From JBGAPI01 sp044221335 (lineage in GTDB: Bacteria; Pseudomonadota; Gammaproteobacteria; Xanthomonadales; Ahniellaceae): a stretch of 42,271 nucleotides of DNA. The stretch covers positions 1-42,271 of the forward strand of contig JBGAPI010000045.1 in NCBI GenBank assembly GCA_044221335.1. The letters run 5' to 3'. How positions within the stretch are numbered: the stretch's first letter is position 1; each line of letters begins with the position of its first letter. The position numbers were made by a program, and so were the translations under genes. Positions 6,671-15,500 of the stretch are shown here, one piece after another. Below the pieces are notes generated by a model. That model saw only the letters and a program-made list of their open reading frames with translations. It was not told where the DNA came from and ran no database searches.

Positions 6671-8950
6671 ATGCAACACCAGCGACGACTTTGGTGGGCG
6701 CTCGGCGCACTGCTGATCGCCTCGTTTTCGGTCCTGCTGTTCCTCGGCAACGAGATCTATCGCACCGCGCCTCCGGTCCCCGGGCGGGTGGTGACGACCG
6801 ACGGCACGGTCGTGATGAGCCGCGCGGACATCGATACCGGCCGCTCGGTCTGGCAGTCGATCGGCGGCCAGGAGCTGGGTTCGGTGTGGGGTCACGGCGC
6901 CTATGTCGCGCCCGACTGGAGCGCGGACTGGCTGCATCGCGAGTCGCTGGCACTGCTCGACCTGTGGGCACAGCGCGAGCATGACGGCCGTGCCTTCGCC
7001 GACCTGCCGGATGGCAACCAGGCCGAGCTCCGCAAGCGCCTGCTCGGCGAGATGCGCCGCAACAGCTACGACCCGGCGACCGACACCCTGACCCTGTCGG
7101 TCGACCGCGTCGCCGCGATGGCGACGGTGGCCGCACACTACGAGAAGCTGTTCTCCACCGACCCGGCCCTGGCCGAACTGCGCGTCCACTTCGCGATGCG
7201 AGATGCCACGATCGACACTGCCGAGCATCGCGCCCGCTTCGCCGACTTCATCTTCTGGACCGCCTGGGCCGCGGCCGCCAATCGTCCCGGAAGCGAGATC
7301 AGCTACACCAGCAACTGGCCGGCCGAGGAGCTGGTCGGCAACCACCCGACCCCCGGCACCTTTCTGTGGACCGTGTTCTCGGTCCTGTTCATGCTGGCCG
7401 GCATCGGTGCGCTGACCTGGCACTACGTCGCCAGCCACGGCCGCGAGCCCGAGGCGGTGCCGCCGACCGGCGACCCGCTGCGCGGCCTGCTCCTGACCCC
7501 GTCGATGCGCGCCACCGCGAAGTATTTCTGGGTGGTGGTCGCACTGTTCCTGACCCAGATCCTGCTTGGCGCCTTCACCGCGCATTACCAGGTCGAGGGC
7601 CAGACCTTCTACGGGATCAAGCTCGCGGACTACCTGCCGTATTCGCTGACACGCTCCTGGCACACCCAGATCGGCGTGCTGTGGATCGCCACGGCGTGGC
7701 TCGGCACCGGGCTGTTCATCGCTCCGGCGATCTCGGGCCATGAACCGAAGTTCCAGCGCGCCGGCGTCAATTTCCTGTTCGCCTGCCTCCTGCTGATCGT
7801 GGTCGGCGCGTTCTCCGGGCAATGGTTCGCGGTAATGCAGAAGCTGGGACTCGCCGCCAACTTCTGGTTCGGCCACCAGGGCTACGAGTACGTCGACATC
7901 GGCCGCTTCTGGCAGTGCTTCCTGTTCGTCGGATTGATGCTGTGGCTCGTGCTGATGGGTCGCGCGCTGTGGCCGGCGCTGAAGCAGGACAACGAGACCC
8001 GCTCGATCGTCATCCTGCTGTTCCTGTCGACCATCGCGATCGGTCTGTTCTACGGCGCCGGCCTGATGTGGAACGAGCACAGCCACCTCAGCATGGTCGA
8101 GTACTGGCGCTGGTGGGTGGTGCACCTGTGGGTCGAGGGCTTCTTCGAGGTCTTCGCAACCGCGGTGATCGCGTTCCTGCTGGTGAAGCTCGGCCTGGTG
8201 CGGGCGAGTTCCGCGACCGCGAACGTCCTGTTCGCCACCATCGTGTTCCTCGGCGGCGGCGTGCTCGGCACCCTGCATCACCTGTACTGGACCGGCACCC
8301 CGACGGCGGTGATCGCGGTCGGCGCGAGCTTCAGCGCGCTGGAAGTCGTGCCACTCGCGCTGATCGGCCGGGAGGCCTTCGAGACCTTCAAGCGCGCCCA
8401 TGCGACGCCGTGGATGGCCCGCTACCGCTGGCCGATCCTGTTCTTCGTCGCGGTGGCGTTCTGGAACCTGGTCGGCGCCGGCCTGTTCGGCTTCCTGATC
8501 AATCCACCGCTGGCGCTGTACTACATGCAAGGCTTGAACCTCACTCCCCTGCACGGCCACACCGCGCTGTTCGGCGTCTACGGAATGCTCGGCATCGGGC
8601 TGATGCTGTTTTGCCTCCGCGTGCTGAAGCCTCGGGCGCTCTGGAACGAGGTGCTGCTCGCACGGTCGTTCTGGCTTCTCAACATCGGCCTCGCCGGGAT
8701 GGCGCTGCTGTGCCTGTTGCCGATGGGCGTGCTGCAGCTCACCGCGGCGCTCGAGCACGGCTACTGGTACGCGCGCTCGGCCGAGTTCATGGGCCAGCCG
8801 ATCTTCCAGCTGCTGGTCTGGCTGCGCGTCCCCGGCGACACGCTGTTCGCCGCCGGCGCGCTGCTGCTGGCCTGGTTCGTCGCGCGGCTGTGGATTGCCC
8901 CGCGGGAGCAGCGGGTCGGTGCGGACGACGGTCAACCGCTGACGGCATGA
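6671..8950 (+). CDS. norB: Quinol-dependent nitric oxide reductase (qNOR)
   Basis: A 759-residue inner-membrane enzyme reducing two NO to N2O with quinol electrons. Its length and N-terminal extension (a periplasmic cytochrome c-like fold lacking CxxCH, about 30-225, after one membrane helix) are those of qNOR rather than the two-subunit cNOR. Haem and FeB ligands are visible: His331 (SWHTQIG), His485 with Glu489/Glu493 (HLWVEGFFE), His536/His537 (LHHLYWTG) and His628/His630 (LHGHTALFG). Start ATG 6671 has GAAGGAG upstream. The next in-frame reading does not extend further. Monocistronic, with an FNR-type box before and a strong terminator after. It may serve NO detoxification or partial denitrification; no nitrite reductase is in view. 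Confidence 0.95.
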   Translation: MQHQRRLWWALGALLIASFSVLLFLGNEIYRTAPPVPGRVVTTDGTVVMSRADIDTGRSVWQSIGGQELGSVWGHGAYVAPDWSADWLHRESLALLDLWAQREHDGRAFADLPDGNQAELRKRLLGEMRRNSYDPATDTLTLSVDRVAAMATVAAHYEKLFSTDPALAELRVHFAMRDATIDTAEHRARFADFIFWTAWAAAANRPGSEISYTSNWPAEELVGNHPTPGTFLWTVFSVLFMLAGIGALTWHYVASHGREPEAVPPTGDPLRGLLLTPSMRATAKYFWVVVALFLTQILLGAFTAHYQVEGQTFYGIKLADYLPYSLTRSWHTQIGVLWIATAWLGTGLFIAPAISGHEPKFQRAGVNFLFACLLLIVVGAFSGQWFAVMQKLGLAANFWFGHQGYEYVDIGRFWQCFLFVGLMLWLVLMGRALWPALKQDNETRSIVILLFLSTIAIGLFYGAGLMWNEHSHLSMVEYWRWWVVHLWVEGFFEVFATAVIAFLLVKLGLVRASSATANVLFATIVFLGGGVLGTLHHLYWTGTPTAVIAVGASFSALEVVPLALIGREAFETFKRAHATPWMARYRWPILFFVAVAFWNLVGAGLFGFLINPPLALYYMQGLNLTPLHGHTALFGVYGMLGIGLMLFCLRVLKPRALWNEVLLARSFWLLNIGLAGMALLCLLPMGVLQLTAALEHGYWYARSAEFMGQPIFQLLVWLRVPGDTLFAAGALLLAWFVARLWIAPREQRVGADDGQPLTA

Positions 8951-9012
8951 GGCGTTGTCGGGTCCTGCCGCCGCCGGGAGCGACGACGGCGGCGGGGTCT
9001 CCACCCAGTTTT

Positions 9013-9042
9013 CGGCGGGCCGGATTGGCCCGCCGTTTCTTT
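9013..9042 (+). terminator. Intrinsic terminator after norB
   Basis: CGGCGGGCC (9013-9021), a GGATT loop and GGCCCGCCG (9027-9035) form a perfect 9-bp stem followed by TTTCTTT. Located 63 bp after the norB stop. Confidence 0.85.
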
Positions 9043-9074
9043 CGGCACAGACGTGAGGCGCACTGGCGGTTCGA

Positions 9075-9098
9075 CATCGCAAGCGCAGCGAAGCAAGC
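9075..9098. repeat. Degenerate copy of the CATTGCGAG repeat terminus
   Basis: CATCGCAAGCGCAGCGAAGC followed by AAGC matches the left terminus of the inverted-repeat elements at 29913, 33133 and 33863 (CATTGCGAGCGCAGCGAAGC, then AATCC) with a few changes. No right half is visible, so this looks like a remnant. The rest of the gap 9043-9248 holds nothing I recognise. Confidence 0.4.
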
Positions 9099-9248
9099 CC
9101 CGAGACATCGGCTCTCGCTCGGACGCATTGAACCGCAAGGGCGCCGGGTTGCCTCGCGGCGCTCGCCATGCCGGGCTTCCGGGCCATGGGCCTGCCGGAA
9201 ATTGATCTCCGTCATGTCCGCCTCGCCTCGAGCGACTATCGTCACCCC

Positions 9249-9653
9249 ATGGCGATCTACTTTCTCCAGGTCAAGTCGGTCCACGTCCTCGCGGTGATCC
9301 TGTCCGGGAGCCTGTTCGCGCTCCGCGGCGCGCTGATGGTCGCCGGCTCGCCGCAGGCGAACCATCCGCTGCTGCGCTACTTGTCCTACACCATCGACAC
9401 CGTGCTGCTGACCGCGGCGCTGATGCTGGCGACGATCCTGCAGCAGTTCCCGTTCGTGAACGGCTGGCTGACCGCAAAGGTGCTGCTGCTGGCGCTGTAT
9501 ATCGTGCTCGGCTCCATCGCACTGAAGCGCGGCAAGACGCCGCGCGCGCGGTTGCTGGCCTTGGCCGGGGCGCTCGTCACCTACGGCTACATCGTCGGCG
9601 TCGCGCGCTCGCAGCACTGGCTGGGTTTCCTGCATGCCGGGAGCGCCGGATGA
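9249..9653 (+). CDS. SirB2-family membrane protein
   Basis: A 134-residue integral membrane protein with four predicted helices, beginning with the characteristic YFLQVKSVHVLAVILSGSLF and containing LRYLSYTIDTVLLTAALMLA and KVLLLALYIVLG. This pattern is the SirB2 family (named for a Salmonella locus linked to invasion-gene expression), whose biochemical role is unknown. ATG 9249 starts just before the first helix. Upstream in-frame ATGs would add unstructured residues and are less likely. There is no good Shine-Dalgarno. Stands alone, with a secreted-protein gene following 68 bp later. Confidence 0.75.
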   Translation: MAIYFLQVKSVHVLAVILSGSLFALRGALMVAGSPQANHPLLRYLSYTIDTVLLTAALMLATILQQFPFVNGWLTAKVLLLALYIVLGSIALKRGKTPRARLLALAGALVTYGYIVGVARSQHWLGFLHAGSAG

Positions 9654-9721
9654 GTCGGTCCCGACTTGTCGATTCCGCGTGCCGGATGCCACCATTTCGG
9701 CATCTCCCGGGAGATCGGACG

Positions 9722-10483
9722 ATGACCTCGATGACGCGCTGTGCCCTGACGATCCTCGGCCTGTTCGTCGCGTCGACCGCGCACGCCGCGCTGGTCGCCG
9801 ACTACCAGTTCCAGGGCAACCTCATAAGCAGCGTCGGGAGTGCTCCGCCGCTGGCGGACGTCGGGATCGGGAACGGCTTCGCCACCGAGTCGGTTCTGGG
9901 CTCGATCCGGACCGTCGGCACCTTCCCGCAATTCAACGGCTATGCGCTGTCGCCGACCACCGGCGTGATCGCGAACGGCGGGCCATACACCCTCGTCGTC
10001 ACCGCGCGGATCGCGACCCAGCCCGGCTATTCCAAGCTGGTCGACTTCAGCAACGGCACCGTGGACGCGGGCTACTACGAGCACGACCACGCCGCCCAGT
10101 TCTACCCGAACGGCGCCAGCGCCGGGATCGTGTTCGGCTCCAACGCCTATTTCCAGCTGGCCCTCGTGCGCGACGCCGGCGGCGTGCTGACCGGCTACGT
10201 CAACGGCAGCGCCGTGACCAGCGACGCCGACGCCGTCAACCAGTACGGCGTGATCAGCGCCGCCAACACGCTGCGGTTCTTCGTCGACGACTCGACCACG
10301 AGCGGCAACGAGGCCACCGGCGGCGCGATCGCCCGTCTGCAGATCTACGACACCGCACTGACGTCCGCCCAGGTGCAGGCGCTGTCGCCCTTCCCCACGT
10401 CGGTGCCGGCGCTCGATCGGAACGGGCTGGTGTTGCTTGCGCTGCTGCTGTCCGGTCTCGCGGTTTCCGCACGGCGGCGCTGA
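9722..10483 (+). CDS. Secreted LamG-like protein with IPTL-CTERM-like tail
   Basis: A 253-residue exported protein. Residues 1-22 form a Sec signal peptide ending in AHAA. The body looks like a single concanavalin/LamG jelly-roll (ALVADYQFQG start, YTLVVTARIA, and the closing GGAIARLQIYDTALTSAQVQAL typical of LamG domains). The C terminus is a tripartite sorting tail: VPALDRNG, then a hydrophobic helix (LVLLALLLSGLAV), then RRR. It resembles IPTL-CTERM, a signal thought to be processed at the envelope. Start ATG 9722 is preceded by GGGAGA. Ligand unknown. Confidence 0.75.
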   Translation: MTSMTRCALTILGLFVASTAHAALVADYQFQGNLISSVGSAPPLADVGIGNGFATESVLGSIRTVGTFPQFNGYALSPTTGVIANGGPYTLVVTARIATQPGYSKLVDFSNGTVDAGYYEHDHAAQFYPNGASAGIVFGSNAYFQLALVRDAGGVLTGYVNGSAVTSDADAVNQYGVISAANTLRFFVDDSTTSGNEATGGAIARLQIYDTALTSAQVQALSPFPTSVPALDRNGLVLLALLLSGLAVSARRR

Positions 10484-10588
10484 ATCCGTGGGACGGCCGC
10501 ACGTCCACAGCCCTGCAGAGCTGCACCCGGCGTCGCGGCGGCCGGCGACGAACGCCAGGATGGCCGGCGGCGCGCCCCCGCGGCACGG

Positions 10589-11833
10589 ATGATCGAGTTC
10601 GACGGCCAGACCCTCCAGGGCCTGATCGCCGCCGTCGGCGGCGGCCTGCTGGTCGGAGTCGAGCGTGAGCGGCGCAAGTCCGAGAGCCAGCAGCGCGACC
10701 CGGCCGGCGTGCGCAGCTTCACGCTGGTCGCCTTCGCCGGCGCGATCGCCGCGCTGCTCGGCAGCACCGCGTTCGCGGTCGCGGGCGTAGGGGTGGTCGG
10801 CTTCGCGCTGGTCGGCTATCTGCGCAGCGAACAGCAGGACCCCGGACTCACCACCGAGATCGCGATGCTGGTCGCCTACCTGCTCGGCGCGCTGTCGATG
10901 CAGTCGGCGGCGCTGGCGGCCGCGCTGTTCGTGGTGCTGACCGCGCTGCTGGCGAGCAAGCCGGCGCTGCACCGGCTGTCGAAACAGCTGCTGTCCGAGC
11001 GCGAACTCGACGACGCGCTGGTGCTGGCGGGCTCGGTGCTGATCGTGCTGCCGCTGCTCCCGGACCGCGCGATCGACCCCTGGCAGGTGCTGAATCCGCG
11101 CAAGCTGTGGCTGTTCGCGGTGCTGGTGATGGGCCTGCAGGCCGGCGGCTACGTTGCGTTGCGCGCGCAGGGCCCGGGACGCGGACTCGGGCTCGCCGGC
11201 TTCTTCGGCGGCTTCGTGTCGTCCGTCGCGACCATCGCCGCCATGGGCCGGCGCGCCCGCGAGCGGCAGGAGCTGCACCACGGCGCGCTGGTCGGCGCAC
11301 TGCTGTCGAACGTCTCCACGCTGGTCCAGCTGGCGCTGCTCCTCGCGGCGATCGCCCCTGCGCTGCTCGCGCACTTCGCGCTGCCGCTGGCCGCGGCGGC
11401 GCTGGCCGCCGCGGTGGTGGCCGGGGTGGTCGTGCTGCGCTCCCGGGATGCCGGCGGCGCGGTCGCCGACGAAAGCTACGGGCGGCCCTTCGACCTCCGC
11501 CACGCGCTGATGTTCGCCGCCGTGGTCGGCGCCGCACTTCTGGTATCGGGCCTGCTGCGCGAACACGCTGGCGCCTACGGCGTGATCGCGGCCGGCGCCG
11601 CCACCGGCCTCGCCGACGTGCACGCGGCGGCGGTGTCGATCGGCCAGCTGGTCGCCTCCGACGGCCTCGACCTGCACGATGCCGCCGTGGCGCTGATGAT
11701 CGCGTTCGCCGCCAATTCGGTGATGAAGTGCATCGCCGCCTGGAGCAGCGGCGAGCGTCGATTCGCGTGGTCGATGACGGCGGGTGTGGTGGCCATCAAC
11801 ACGGCGCTGTTCGTGGCGGTGCTGCTGAGTTGA
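10589..11833 (+). CDS. MgtC/SapB and DUF4010 membrane protein
   Basis: A 414-residue polytopic inner-membrane protein. The N-terminal third (about 1-140) is MgtC-like: GLIAAVGGGLLVGVERERR and a conserved GVRSFTLVAFAGA segment. The rest, from about 180, is DUF4010 with several further helices (LGLAGFFGGFVSSVATIAAM; GAATGLADVHAAAVS; FAANSVMKCIAAW). Fused proteins of this type are widespread and uncharacterised; a Mg2+ or membrane-potential role is only by analogy with MgtC. Start ATG 10589 lacks a strong Shine-Dalgarno. The 105-bp gap upstream holds no recognisable signal. Confidence 0.85.
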   Translation: MIEFDGQTLQGLIAAVGGGLLVGVERERRKSESQQRDPAGVRSFTLVAFAGAIAALLGSTAFAVAGVGVVGFALVGYLRSEQQDPGLTTEIAMLVAYLLGALSMQSAALAAALFVVLTALLASKPALHRLSKQLLSERELDDALVLAGSVLIVLPLLPDRAIDPWQVLNPRKLWLFAVLVMGLQAGGYVALRAQGPGRGLGLAGFFGGFVSSVATIAAMGRRARERQELHHGALVGALLSNVSTLVQLALLLAAIAPALLAHFALPLAAAALAAAVVAGVVVLRSRDAGGAVADESYGRPFDLRHALMFAAVVGAALLVSGLLREHAGAYGVIAAGAATGLADVHAAAVSIGQLVASDGLDLHDAAVALMIAFAANSVMKCIAAWSSGERRFAWSMTAGVVAINTALFVAVLLS

Positions 11834-11859
11834 GCCGTCCCGGGCGCGCCCTGGCGATC

Positions 11860-12381
11860 CTACGGACTCGCGGCCCGCAGCTCGACCTCTGCGACCGACA
11901 GCGCGCGAAGCGCCCGTCTTTCCTCGCGCGACTCCCAGCGCTCGTACAGCAGCACCTCGGCCGGCCGCCACAGCGCCACCCATCCCAGGATCAGCAGGCC
12001 CTCGCCGACGAAACCCGCGGGACCGCCGAGCGCGTCCGGCAGCAGGCTCCGGAGCAGGGAACAGACCGCGAGCACCAGCAGCGCGATCAGCAGCGCGACC
12101 CGTCCCTGGCGCATCCGCCGGCGCAGGTCGCGCTCGAACTGCTCCAGCTCCAGCCGGAAATGGTGATGCAACGCGACCGTGATGTCGGCCGCCGCGGCCA
12201 GCGCGTCGTCCGGCACGGCGAGTCGGATCCGGAGGCCCTCGTCGTGCTCCATCTCCAGAGCGCAGGCCAGCAGATAGCGATGAGCAGCGGGGTCGAGGGT
12301 CTTCTCACGGAAGGGCGACGGGTCGAGAGACTCGAACAGCTGGGCGACGCGGGTGAGGCGGATGTCGATCGTCGGAGCCAT
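11860..12381 (-). CDS. Conserved small membrane protein of unknown function
   Basis: A 173-residue protein. The N-terminal half is soluble and carries the phrase IDIRLTRVAQLFESLDPSPF, which I recognise as a conserved opening of an uncharacterised proteobacterial family. The second half has two predicted membrane helices (VALLIALLVLAVCSLLRSLL and GEGLLILGWVALWRPAEVLLY), separated by a short Pro-Gly loop, and a charged tail (ERWESREERR). The start is ATG 12381 because the conserved phrase begins five residues in; the longer open frame upstream crosses a REP sequence. Convergent with the MgtC-like gene. No function can be assigned. Confidence 0.75.
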   Translation of the reverse strand: MAPTIDIRLTRVAQLFESLDPSPFREKTLDPAAHRYLLACALEMEHDEGLRIRLAVPDDALAAAADITVALHHHFRLELEQFERDLRRRMRQGRVALLIALLVLAVCSLLRSLLPDALGGPAGFVGEGLLILGWVALWRPAEVLLYERWESREERRALRALSVAEVELRAASP

Positions 12382-12463
12382 GGACGATTGTAGACGCGCA
12401 GCGCGTGCGGAGAGTTTGCCCTGAAGTCTTCGGCCGGGTCGACGCGCCTCGCCGTCGGGACTC

Positions 12464-12497
12464 GCGCCCCTCCCACATCGCGGCTTGCGCCGCTGCC
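12464..12497. repeat. REP unit
   Basis: On the minus strand GGCAGCGGCGCAAGCCGCGA is followed by TGTGGGAGGGGCGC. This is the REP core seen again at 16031, 21872 and 25296. It sits in the 213-bp divergent gap between the small membrane protein gene and the propeller-cytochrome gene. Confidence 0.6.
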
Positions 12498-12594
12498 ACC
12501 GCGCAAGCCAAGTGTTTCGCGATGTTTCCACCGCATTGAAGCCCCAAGCCAACGGCGTATCCTCGACCGTCGATCCAGTCATGAGCCGGCCGTC

Positions 12595-15500
12595 ATGATC
12601 CGCATTCTCCTGCTCGCTCTCGGCGTTTCACTGACCTCGGCCGCGCCAGCGGCCGAGGTGCCGTTCGTGAACTTCGAGAACCATCCGGTGCACGCGCTGG
12701 ACCTCAGTCCGGACGGCCGGACGCTCGCGATCGCGCACACCGCCGACAACCGCGTGCAGCTGTTCGACCTCAGCGGCGACACGCCGCATCCGGCCGGCAG
12801 CGTGATGGTCGGCCTCGATCCGGTGTCGGTGCGCTTCCGCGGCAACGACGAGCTGTGGGTCGTGAACCACGTCTCCGACTCGGTCAGCATCGTCGATCTG
12901 CCGAACCGCCGGGTGAAGGCCACGCTCGCGACCGCCGACGAACCCTGGGACCTGGTGTTCGCGAACGGCCGCGCGTTCGTCAGCTGCTCCACCGACGCGA
13001 AGCTGCAGGTGTTCTCGCAAGCCGATCCGGGCGCCGCGCCTGAGACGCTGGCGCTCGCCGGTCGCGAGCCGCGCGCGCTGGCGCTGTCGAAGGACGGTCG
13101 CTCGGTCTATGCCGCGTTCTTCACTTCCGGCAACGGCACCACCATCCTCGCGGGCGGCTTCCGCCAGACCGCCATCGTGCTGCCGAACGCGGTCAGCGAC
13201 ACCCGGGGGCCCTACGGCGGACAGAACCCGCCACCCAACAACGGCGCCGTGTTCAATCCGCCGCGCGACACCAGCGCGACGCCCCCGGCCGTCGGCCTGA
13301 TCGTGCGCCAGGGCGGCGACGGCCGCTGGCGTGACGACAACCGGGCCGACTGGACCGATTTCGTCTCCGGCCCCCTGGCGTCCGCCTCGGGCCGCATTCC
13401 CGGTTGGACCCTGAACGATCGCGACCTCGCGATCGTCGACGCGGCGAGCCTCGCGGTGCGCTACGAATCCGGCCTGCTGAACATCGGGATGGCACTCGCG
13501 ATCAACCCGGCCAGCGGCGAGGCGACCCTGGTCGGCACCGAGGCCACCAACGAGATCCGCTTCGAGCCGATCGTCAACGGCAAGTTCGTCCGGGTGAAGC
13601 TCGCGCGGGTGGGTGCGGACGGCGCGCACCGCGGCAACGACCTCAACCCGCAGCTCGACTACAGCGTGTCGACCGTCGCGAAGGCCACCCGCGACCAGGC
13701 CCTCGGCGACCCCCGCGCGATCGTCTGGTCGGCCGACGGCAGCCGCGGCTTCGTCGCCGGCATGGGCTCGAACAATGTCGCCGTGATCAATGCCGACGGC
13801 AGCCGCAACGGCGCGCCGATCCTCGTCGGCCAGGGCCCGGCCGGACTGGCACTCGATCCGGCGCACCACGCGCTCTACGTCTGGAACCACTTCGACGCCA
13901 GCCTCTCGGTCGTCGACACCGACAGCCGCGCCGAGCGCGACCGCATCGCCGTGTTCAACCCCTTGCCGGCGGTGGTGCGCAACGGCCGACCGCTGCTCTA
14001 CGACACCCACCGCACCTCCGGACTTGGCCAGGCCGCCTGCGGCTCCTGCCACGTCGACAGCCGCACCGACGGCCTGTCGTGGGACCTCGGCAATCCGGCG
14101 GCGCCACCGGCGGCCTTCGACCAGAACTGTGGCACCACCGTCCTGGTGACGCCGACCTGCGAGGCCTACCACGCGATGAAGGGGCCGATGACCACCCAGA
14201 CGCTGGAGGACATCATCGGCCACGAGCCGCTGCACTGGCGCGGCGACCGCGCGGGCATCGAGGCTTTCAATCCGGCCTTCGTGGGCCTGCTCGGCGGCGA
14301 GCGCCCGCTGAACAGTGGCGAGATGGCGGACTTCAAGCGCTTCCTCGCGACCATCACCCTGCCTCCGAATCCCTACCGCTACTTCGACAACAGCCTGCCG
14401 GACCGGATCGCACTGCCGGGCCAGTACACCAGTGGCCGCTTCCAGATGGCCGGGCTGCCGCTGCCCGACGGCAACGCGCGCAACGGGCTCAACCTGTTCT
14501 CGCGTTCCTTCCTCGACACGCCCTTCCAGTGCGCCAGCTGCCACACGCTGCCGACCGGCATGGCGGTCAACGGCCCGCTGCTGACGGCGCTGCTCGGCAT
14601 CTCCGCCGGCGGCAGCAAGATGGCCTTGGGTCCGAATGCCGAGAACCACCTCGGCATCGTCAGCGTCGACGGCTCCACCAACGCCTCGATCAAGGTGCCG
14701 CAGCTGCGCACCCAGTACCGCAAGACCGGTTTCGAGCTGCGCAAGCCCGAGAGCAAGGCGGGCTTCGGATTGCTTCATGACGGCTCGGTCGACTCGCTGT
14801 CCGACTTCTTCTCGGCACGCGCGTTCTCGGTCCGCTCCGACCAGGACGTCGCCGACCTGGTCGCGCTGATGCTCGCGTTCTCCGGCTCCGATTTCGGCGA
14901 CAACAATCCTAGCCTCGGCGCGGAGCCGCCGACCTCGAAGGACGTGCCGGCGGCGGTCGGCAACACGCTCACCTACTCCGGCGGCGCGCTGCCGTTCCGG
15001 GTCAGCGAGATGATCCAGGTGGCGAAGGCCGGCCGTGTCGATCTCGTCGTGCGGTCCGGCGCCGAGGCGCACGCCTACAACCCGGCGAGCGACCGCTTCA
15101 TCGACGGCGCGGGCACCGCACGCAGCCCGGGCGACCTCGCGGCGCTCGCGTCGGCCGCGCGGCCCCTGTCCTACGAGGTCGTGCCGAAGGGGCTCGCCAC
15201 CCGTCTCGCGCTCGACCGCGACGGCGACGGCATCAGCGACGCGGCGGAACTGGCGCAGGGCTCCGATCCCACCGACGCCACCTCGACGACGCTGCGGCCG
15301 GCCGCCGGACTCTGGTACAACGCCGCCCGCAGCGGCCACGGCTTCGACATCGAGAGCGTCGGCGATCAGCTGTTCGTGCTCTGGTACACCTACGAGGACG
15401 ACGGCCGTCCGACCTGGTACGAGGCCGACGGCCGCGTCGGCGCGACGTCGAACGGCAATCTCTACCGGGTCACCTGGAATCCGACGACGCGCCGCTTCGT

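Noticed and set aside
6440..9187. Very long open frame antisense to norB
   Set aside because: It mirrors a firmly identified gene, is full of low-complexity Arg/Gln/His/Asp, and spans the norB terminator. This is the usual result of high third-position GC.
9587..11983. Long antisense frame opposite the LamG and MgtC-like genes
   Set aside because: No domain, repetitive charged composition, and it crosses three sense genes and their boundaries.
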